A stretch of DNA of 64,000 bases from Hysterangium stoloniferum (taxonomy: Eukaryota > Basidiomycota > Agaricomycetes > Hysterangiales > Hysterangiaceae), in the NCBI GenBank assembly GCA_015178975.1, contig WHVD01000003.1, forward strand, positions 1,426,001-1,490,000, in the 5' to 3' direction. Position 1 is the first letter of the stretch. Every line of letters begins with the position of its first letter. The translations under genes were made by a program, and so were the position numbers. Below, in pieces: positions 56,441-64,000 of this stretch. The notes under the pieces are model-generated. The model worked only from the letters and a program-made list of their open reading frames with translations. It was not told the origin of the DNA and did not search any database.

Positions 56441-57897
56441 TCATTCACGGGGGCTATCTGTATAAAACCATGTTCCTGGAACAAGAGCAATCGGCAACAA
56501 CCAAGTTGCAGAGAGAATTACACCGTGGCCTTTGTAATCTATGAGGTAACACAAGACGCCTCTTGAAAAAGAAAAAAGCACTTGCCTCTGTCGAAGCCCT
56601 GCACAGTGGTCCAGGACCATGCGATAAACCCTCCAACATAGCCCAATAATGGAACTGCAGACGGTAGAAATATTAAACAGTTTACCTTTCACGTCTTAAC
56701 AAATCGGAGGCTTACCTATCTGCCCGACTACCAATACAGCAGGCTTTAGCTGAGGAGGTAACATTGCGATGGGTATTCGTTTCACTAGCCACGACAGCGC
56801 TGTAGTTATCAGAGCTGCACGTTTCGCAGCCTCCAATGATTTATCGCTAAGCGCACGCATGACGGGAGGCGGGAGATAGCTATTGAATATTCAGAGTTCA
56901 ATCATCGTCATAAATAGACATAAATAAGCATTACCGACATGCGGTATCCCCACCACGTCGCTTCCAACGAGATCTTGGTCCGGCTCGGATACCAAATGCG
57001 CACTTCTTTAACCGTCATGGGATAATCTGCAGGAACTTCTTCGCTCGCAACGGGGTGCGGATCCGCCGCTCCAGCAGACGCAGCTTTCCCTTTCCCTTTG
57101 TCTTTCCTTAATAACCATGCCACAATACTTTCCTTCAAAGATCCATCCTTCCCTAACGCCTCGTCCTCCCTCTCACCCGTGTCTAATGAGACTATATCTG
57201 ACTTGGCAATCTCCACCTCGGTGTCGTCCGTTGGGTGAAGGGGGCACGACACCACGAGGCTGTTCATCTGGACAGTGTCGTCGCATGCGGTCGTGTGGGC
57301 TTCCACGCTCTGACTTTTTGGACTTGATCTGTCAAAAATGTCCGCGGCATTACTACGCCCCTTCAGGAACACCGCATTCACAGCAGATGCTGACGACAGG
57401 AGCGACAATAATGTGGTCTCTGCAGACCCGCCGCCCGGGCTAGAGCCCGCAGGGGGGGGCTCCCTGGGAGCTTTGGGGGATCCAAAGCCGAACAGCGCGG
57501 AGGGAGTGCATTTCTGGGGGACGGCAGCGAGGAGAGCGTGGATTCGGTGGGCCAGTGTCTCCGCAGTCGCCGTGCGAGGATGCTCGGACTCCTCGACACG
57601 GAGCGATTTGCAGCGCGGATCGGCTGGCGGAGACAAGTCCCGACTTTCCGTGGGCGATACGGCCTCCTCTTCTTGAACCGGCCGCGAGCTCGGGCGAGCT
57701 GTGATGTTGGCAGATTCTGGTGGGGCTGCCACCAAGGCCGTCGGGTCCAGGTCTGTCTCTGGGGGATCTGCAGCTGAAGCCAGAGTGTCTTCAGGAGCTA
57801 TTTTTCTAGTATCCTTCTTCGTTTTCACCAGTTTAGACGTTAGTCGTTTAAATGCTGTAGGTATGCTTCCCGCACTTGTGCTTGCGTTGGTGGACAT
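56441..57897 (-). CDS. Conserved basidiomycete protein with hydrophobic C-terminus, unknown function
   Basis: Four exons close in frame: 57,897-56,939, 56,879-56,716, 56,654-56,586 and 56,538-56,441, 429 residues. The first ATG (MSTNASTSAGS) was chosen because frame further upstream has no ATG. The N-terminal 300 residues are disordered and Ser/Pro/Ala-rich. The last about 130 residues are ordered: WWGYR, LPPPVMRALSD, SLEAAKRAALITTALSWL, then two hydrophobic stretches, LLGYVGGFIAWSW and VILSATWLLPIALVPGTW, possibly membrane-inserted. I recognise the pattern as a conserved agaricomycete hypothetical family but no function. Intron 1 needs donor GTCGGT to keep the frame, which is weak. Intron 3 is GC-AG with the consensus donor GCAAGT. 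Confidence 0.72.
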
Positions 57898-57927
57898 CGT
57901 GATGCTAGGAGAGAACAACAGTGCCAC

Positions 57928-58379
57928 AATAGCTGTAGTGACAGCTATATCAATAGTTCTAGTATCAATGAGACGATGGAGAGATTAGATAGGTCTGAGA
58001 GGCGACCCTGCTCTTGGTGAGAGTGACTCGGTGTGACTTCACCGTGTCTCAGAGGAAGCAGCATCCCTTTTGATTTTCCAGTGAAAGGTTGAATAGGGTC
58101 ACATGATTGGCAAATCTGGTTCACATGTTCAACCGTTTAATTGCTCTCTAACACTGTCATGCAAAACCGGGGATACGACAGGTGACCAGGTCGAGAGTAT
58201 CAGAACCAAAGAATCACGTTGAATAGCACGCTCAGCCTGTCGAAGAAAATAGATGTACTCGTACAAAATAACAATCGTGTGTGTGTGTGTGTATGTTCGT
58301 ACAAACAAATCGGCAAGGCGAACAACCCTATTTTATCAGCACTGAAAAAAACATCACTCATTTGCAATCTACAGATGTA
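57928..58379. other. Intergenic region with a GT microsatellite
   Basis: Lies between two minus-strand genes. A short (GT)n run is at about 58,276-58,293. Otherwise unremarkable. Confidence 0.5.
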
Positions 58380-59640
58380 TCAGCCATAGCCATCGAGACT
58401 TTTTTTAATCCCACAAAATACCTTGAGTACACGCCCTGCACTTGTACGATCATACTCGTCCTCATCGTCGTCCGATTCTAGTAGATCCAAACCTCCACCG
58501 TCTTCACCGAACTTCTCAGGTAAGGGCAGGGACGGGGGTAGAGGTTCGGGAGGGATACATAGCATTTTGTGGGACTGGGAAGTCGATGTCGAAGGGGTCC
58601 TGTAAATTGCATCGCTGATAAGACTGCTTGTGCCCACTGTTGTCGAGCGCCCTGGACGCTTTACTAAGTAGCTGTCTCCGGCCCCCCCAGGCGAGTGCAA
58701 ATAGTCATCGGACGAGACCCTCCGGAGCGAGCATGTCGAGCGGGGGGCATCGAATGAAAGTGGACGGAAGGCCGAAGCTGCCGAACCACTCTGCTCAGTT
58801 AATAAATGGTGCGAATGCAAAGATGGGGTATAGTTTGTAGTCTCCGAGCTATGTCCTCCTTCTGTGCCCTCGCCCCTCAAGAAATCGAATCCATGTCCAG
58901 GACGAGTCTCGGTCATATTCGACGTCCCAGCATCGTCGTCGTCGTCGTCGCCGTCGTCTATGCGCACCCTGTATCGCGCAGACCTCATTGCATCTTCGGA
59001 GTCCCGTTCGAGCTGGCGCGCTTTTACTGTCTTGAAGAATCGGAAGCCGAGGAACCCGAACCCGCAGATGGCCAGGAGTGCAACGATTGCAAAAACTATG
59101 CCAACTTGGGCCTTGTTGCGGAAGAAATCTGAGCCTGTGTTTGGGGTGGATGCAAGAGACCCGGACGGACGGACGGTTGAGGTGACGGTGACAGCCATGG
59201 TTCCTGACAAACTTGTGAAAGTTGTGGTGAAATCAGATAGGGAGGGCTGCCTGGATGTGGGGGATATTGAGGAGTCAAAGTGTGAAGTCGTTATGGTCGG
59301 GGGTATAGAATCTGTCAAAGATCGAGAGGGTGTAGAAGAGCTGGAATATGAAGACGAAGACGAAGACGAATTGTCATTGGGCAGAGAGGTTATCGAGATA
59401 ATCGGGAGGTTGGTGACCACTGGGGGTGCTAAGGAAATAGGTGAGAATGAGGGTAGGCCTGTCAAAGGAATGGAAGGTAGAGTCGGCGGATTTAAAGGGT
59501 CGGGCAGTCTGTTTTGGAGTCAACCACGTTCATTCAGCAACCAGCGACAAAGACGCTCACGAGGACGCAGACGGGATGAGTGTGCCACCAGCATCAGAAC
59601 CACTAATCAATTCGGGGAGACCTGTTATAACTTGAGTGAA
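58380..59640 (-). CDS. Single-pass membrane protein with Ser/Thr-rich ectodomain
   Basis: The main exon is about 59,508-58,380. It encodes a Ser/Thr/Pro-rich segment (SSSSSSSYSSSSTPSRS), one membrane helix near the middle (QVGIVFAIVALLAICGFGF), a basic stop-transfer FFKTVKARQLER and a Ser- and Asp-rich cytoplasmic tail ending GIKKSLDGYG. There is no ATG at the head of this exon. A probable upstream exon ends at 59,561 (ITGLPELISGSDAGG), joined by a 52-bp intron 59,560-59,509 in matching phase. The true start and a signal peptide were not located. The layout resembles fungal wall-stress sensor-like or receptor-like surface proteins, but no WSC or other named domain is visible. Confidence 0.65.
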
Positions 59641-60273
59641 CCATGCAGGCAGAAGTCACGCTGGAAGGCATTTCGACGAACTGGAACCGACACCTCCCCC
59701 AATGTCATCTCTTCTCCCTAGTCCTGTGTGACGCGGTTTAGTGATAGCGCCTCGACGGTGCCCCAACATAAGCTATGGAATAAAGAGCGTGATGGATACG
59801 GTGAAGGGTGTTCTGCAACCTGGGGATGTATCAATGGTTCGTCGTGCAGCGCGGTGGAGCATCGCTCCGACACATACTCTTAGATCAACACCATACGGAC
59901 AGAAATAACTACCCGTTCCTGATGTTGTACACACGGAGCTGTTTTTGGAAAGGCAAGGAGAAGGATGGAAGGAAAGCTTATTTGACTCCCGTGAGTCCCT
60001 GTCTCCCACGCTGGAAGCATCCTACATTAGCATCAGTCTTGACGCAAATCAACTCCCAACCATAAATGTTATATTTGAGCACCTTGTTACTTCATGATTT
60101 CCTTCGGGATCGTGCGATATGATACTATATTTTAAATGGGATATCATAAATAGAGAGGTGTAACTACTACTAATTTAGATCACGAATGTTATCCTACCAG
60201 AACAATGCGCGCCATCAAAATATATGGCCTTCCAAAGCAAATCGAAACAGTACGAGACACGAAGCCATTATAA
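59641..60273. other. Upstream region of the membrane-protein gene
   Basis: About 600 bp that should contain the missing first exon of the preceding gene. No convincing exon with a signal peptide could be picked by eye. Confidence 0.4.
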
Positions 60274-61691
60274 TTAGCGATATCCGCTGTAACTCTCTCC
60301 AGCCTTTCGTACCATGATCTCCCGCAGAGGACCTAATAATCGAGTGAAGGCCGCTGCACCTAGCCGAGCGCACTTCAGACGAGGTGCCGAAGTATCTTTA
60401 CGGTGCACAGCACGAACAGTGGCCGCCCGCGGCGTAGCCCCGAGCAGGGCCAGTTCTGTGATCACTTAATGAACAAGAGATGCGCAGATTAATTCTCGAA
60501 CTCACCACCAAAGTAGTCGCCTTTCGTATATGTGCCAAGTTCGACCTCTTCCCATTCGCCTTTCTCATTTTGCTGCTTCTTGGTGATAATTGCTTCGCCT
60601 TCCTCCACGAAATAGAACGTATCGCCAGGATCGCCCTGTTTCACAACAGCTTCACCATCGGCGTACTGCTCGGAGGTCAAGACATCAGCAATCTTGCTGC
60701 GTTCAATAAGGCTTAGCGGAGAGAGGATAGGGACTCCCTTGAGGAATTCTTCGTACATCCTCCGCCTTCGACGAGCAATCTGTGTAACGATCTTGCGGAA
60801 AGTAATTCTGTCTAATTGCCAGAGGGTGGAGGCTTCGACTGCAACGACCGTCGCCGCCCGCGGATGGTTGTACATGAGAGCCAATTCTCCGAACGAGTCG
60901 TTTGGTTTGCATACGGCTACCTTCTGACCGAAGCGTGGATCTTGATCGTCTAGTGTGAAGTTCTCGGCAACATCGCCTTCCGGGAGCGTAGGAAGTGCTT
61001 CTTCTTTTTGGATATAACAATATAATAGTCCTTCTTCCACGATGTAAAAGAAGTTTCCGTCGTCTCCTTGACGGATGACGACATGGCCCGCAGACACTTT
61101 CGTCTCTTGCATCGCGGCAAGAACGCCGCTTTCTTGTTCTTCATTCAGATCGCGGAATAGGAAATTGCGCGAGATGGAGGCTTTAATACGCCGAACCTGC
61201 TCGTCAGACTTGGGAAAAACGGGAGTCGGTTCATCGAGTTCTTGATCAGGGACCAAGCCCGACTCTGCACTAACAGAAACTCTCCGTCCTAATGACGACA
61301 TGGGAGGTCTCAAAAAATTACCCGAGTCATCATCGGGAAAGGTGAGAGGAGGATTCGTCAATAACGCGTTTCCAGGAACATTTAGTGTCCCAGGGAATGA
61401 GGGAACGGCACGGGATTGAGATGGTGGATTAAGTGGTGGGACGATAGATTTACCAGGGGTATAATTCGTGTTAAATAATGAGTCGTTCACCGGAGACAAA
61501 ACAGCGTCTGTGATGTGGTCTATAGGAAGTTCGGCCTGTGAAGAACGGCCTGCCAATGTATCGCGCATCCTTGCACGCTGCTCCTCAAGTCTGTGTTGGA
61601 ACCAGTTGGAACAGTATTGCAGCGTATCTTTAGGCTGCACGCGGTTGAAGTCGCGAGTCAGATCAGCGATAAGCTGCTCGAAGATGGACAT
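60274..61691 (-). CDS. BCY1: cAMP-dependent protein kinase regulatory subunit
   Basis: Two exons (61,691-60,506 and 60,455-60,274, with a 50-bp GT-AG intron) give 455 residues, close to other fungal regulatory subunits. The dimerisation/docking helix pair is at 1-43 (QPKDTLQYCSNWFQHRLEEQ). The inhibitor site RRVS at 136-139 is of the phosphorylatable RII type. Cyclic-nucleotide domain A (about 180-300) has the phosphate-binding cassette FGELALMYNHPRAATV (267-282). Domain B has FGELALLGATPRAATV (394-409), interrupted by the intron after the codon for FG. Both cassettes keep the Glu and Arg that hold cAMP. It holds the catalytic subunit inactive until cAMP binds. Divergent from the YTP1-like gene across 1.1 kb. 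Confidence 0.95.
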
Positions 61692-62788
61692 GGTGGGTTC
61701 AAAGGACGGTTTAGAGAGCAGCCACTCACTGGATTTAGTGAAGACAATTCCCTGATCACTATTTCGAACTCCGCTGGACTCTGGCTAAGTATGTTGATCA
61801 TGACCAAACGCTGCAGAGCCAATTTTGTGCCATCCTTTTTTCAAGATGAAACTGCGCTGAATTAATCGAAGAGAGATGAGATGAAAGCTGACAGACGGTT
61901 GATGTTGGCAAAGAGCTGCCTCGATGACAACAGGAGAATATCAAGCTGATCGATGCAAAGAGGCAAGCGGAGCCGCCAGATCATCAGGGTTTCGAACGAT
62001 GTCACATTTCCTCTGTATATAGCAGAGCTATTAAAGACGTGCTTATGAGATTGGCTAAACTGTGAGCACACACCCTACACTGGAGGCACACCATCTTATA
62101 CGGGATTCTTCTCGAATCTAATTGGCTTTTACTAGTCAGTTTCCCTCGCATGTCTCGGGATAGTGCATCCTTGAAACTCAACGCTGACTGATCTTCAGTA
62201 AGAAGCCTCAACTAATATGTCGTAATATCTGTTGATCAATTAGTTGCCCTCGCATAATGGCAAGCTTAGGTGGCATGGGTGAACTACTTTTAAGAGTAAC
62301 AATATCCCCACATGGCATATTTCTTTCTTCAACCGACGTCTTTGAACAATGAACTCTCTATATATAAATAACGTTTAAACTTCCCCAGATCTTGGTCCTG
62401 AGAGATTTGCAGTATTACTCAGATGCAATGATGTAACTAGGTGTGGCTGAGTAACAAGTTTCGCCGCGTACTTCACGTGACCATCTAGAAACCATGCCAT
62501 TCAACCCATACGAGGATAACCCAGAAGATAGCCCTAATCTAAAGAGGTCTTGGAAGAAGCTCGTTCGACAGGGGACAGACACCGGATAAGGGAACCAATG
62601 CGGGATGCTGCCAGAACCCGGCCAGGCCACATAGGCAGGTTCGGGAATAGGAGAATGACTTCATCTAAGGTTAAGATACCTCGGATCTGACGTACTTCTC
62701 GTTGACTCAGATTCGAGTGGTTTCCAACTTTCGGGAAAACTGTTGTTCATAAGGAAGCCCGCCTCGTCTACAGTTGTCCCGGTCCCCA
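61692..62788. other. Bidirectional intergenic region, PKA regulatory subunit / YTP1-like
   Basis: About 1.1 kb between divergent starts. A TATA-like CTATATATAAATAACG is at 62,357-62,372 on the plus strand, rather far (about 420 bp) from the next ATG. Otherwise no motif is called. Confidence 0.45.
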
Positions 62789-63962
62789 ATGTTGTTTCGC
62801 GTGTGCATTCGTGTTTTTCTCTTGCTATCGGGTCTTTCCTTCATCGTCGCCTCTGCAAGTCCTCCCAGCAGCTCCGCCCCTCTCACTCTTCGACATGGTC
62901 ACGAGGAGGAGCCTAAGCATTCCCATGCCCAGCCCCTTCTCGAACTGAACGAGACCGAGATATTGTTGTCTCATGCGCCAGACCCAACATCCTACTGGTT
63001 GCATGATTTTGAGTTGTCCCATGAAGACGGCACTAATAACTGGCGAGGTTTAATGCTTCTACATGTCATTGGCATGACCCTGGCATATTTTGTACTTCTA
63101 CCCGTCGGTGAGCATGCCACCGATCTGCACGTTACCCAAGTTTTACCTATTTAAAGGCATATCATTGCGTTCCGTGAGGCACCGATGGCATCCTGCTGTA
63201 GTTTTAGCCTTCAATATCGTCGGGATATTTAGCGCCGCAGCAGCATCATTGTACAAGAAACTGACGGGAGATCTGTATGCAAGGATTCCGTTTCATCACA
63301 CTGCCTTCTAATAACTTTTTCGGCCAGATATGAAGGCTCTGTTCACGGTAGTATTGGATTCTTCACCCTCGTCTTTGCAAACGTTCTGGCTGCGTTCGAC
63401 ACGATACCATTTGTTAGGCGAGCATACATCTTTGCCCGCTATTGCCAACATAAGAACATCCGCGCTTTCTGGAACATTGTGATTCTCGATCAAGCACGGC
63501 AGTCAGATCCGGAATACACTGCCCTTGCACAGGAAGTGCAAAGCGAAAACGAGGAGATTAAGCTCGAATATGCATGTAGCCCACAGGACACACTAGATCG
63601 GTCATCTATCGAGTCCGTTCATATGCCATCGTCTGAATCTGAAACGCATGAGTGGCCCCGATCTATCTCGTCTCAAGATACTTTCATCAACCATCACAGT
63701 CATGACCAGCGCCATAGCCGATATCGTTCTACCTCTTCCAACTACTCAGACGATACCCTGCATAATCCAAATCTGCCAATCCATCGGAACGCCAATGATT
63801 TCGAGCACTCATCGCGGTGGTCTCAAGTGAGGCAAGTAGCCATTGGCACCGCAGAACGTTGCCTTGTGCTTTTAGCATTTGCCCAGCTCCTTTCAGGTAT
63901 AACGGTTTACTCAGGCATATGCCGTGAAAATTATCTCAACGGGTGTATGGCACATTTAATTA
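62789..63962 (+). CDS. YTP1-like multi-pass membrane protein, 5' part
   Basis: It starts at ATG 62,789 with a signal peptide (MLFRVCIRVFLLLSGLSFIV). Exons are 62,789-63,107, 63,157-63,274 and 63,328 to about 63,962, where a GTATGT donor leads out of the window. After a His/Glu-rich lumenal segment (HGHEEEPKHSHAQ) come membrane helices: WRGLMLLHVIGMTLAYFVLL, PAVVLAFNIVGIFSAAAASL, then VHGSIGFFTLVFANVLAA. This is the DUF2427-plus-Ytp1 arrangement of fungal YTP1-like proteins, distantly like cytochrome b561-type membrane proteins and of unknown function. A long acidic/Ser-rich loop follows. Introns are 49 and 53 bp. Partial at the right edge. Confidence 0.82.
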
Positions 63963-64000
63963 GTATGTACCCTCGTTCTAACCCCCCACCTCTTTTCCTC

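Overview
The window looks like nuclear DNA of a filamentous basidiomycete, most likely an agaricomycete. The reasons are protein-coding genes split by 45-70 bp introns with GT...AG borders, a Ty3/gypsy chromovirus, and host genes of clear fungal type. No RNA gene, CRISPR array or prokaryotic feature was seen.

The window has two halves. Positions 1 to about 44,000 are a transposon graveyard, AT-rich with few exceptions. Two old Ty3/gypsy elements on the minus strand (about 949-10,271 and 20,394-30,812) and one Ty1/copia element on the plus strand (32,521 to about 43,500) are riddled with later insertions. Most of these are solo LTRs. Fourteen have matched 5-bp target duplications that can be read directly, several nested two or three deep. 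A 2,326-bp foldback DNA element with CACTG ends sits inside one solo LTR, and a decayed Tc1/mariner transposon lies at about 15.4-16.4 kb. The youngest insertion is a chromovirus (35,911-43,448) lying inside the copia 3' LTR. Its two 584-bp LTRs differ at only 5 positions, and it carries an antisense accessory gene with a coiled coil and a Zn2Cys6-like cysteine pattern.

Positions from about 45,300 to 64,000 hold ordinary host genes. In order they are an inositol hexakisphosphate kinase (KCS1-like, +), a CGI-58/CLD1-family alpha/beta hydrolase (-), mitochondrial ribosomal protein uS11m (+), an FHL1-like FHA-forkhead factor (-), a conserved protein I cannot name (-), a single-pass membrane protein (-), the PKA regulatory subunit (-), and a YTP1-like membrane protein cut by the right edge (+). 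The PKA regulatory subunit, the FHL1-like factor and the inositol pyrophosphate kinase belong to nutrient and growth signalling in yeast, but nothing in the sequence shows they are co-regulated here.

Splice models were built by hand. Each complete model given closes in frame, but none is backed by transcripts. LTR family letters (A-G) are local labels for this window only.
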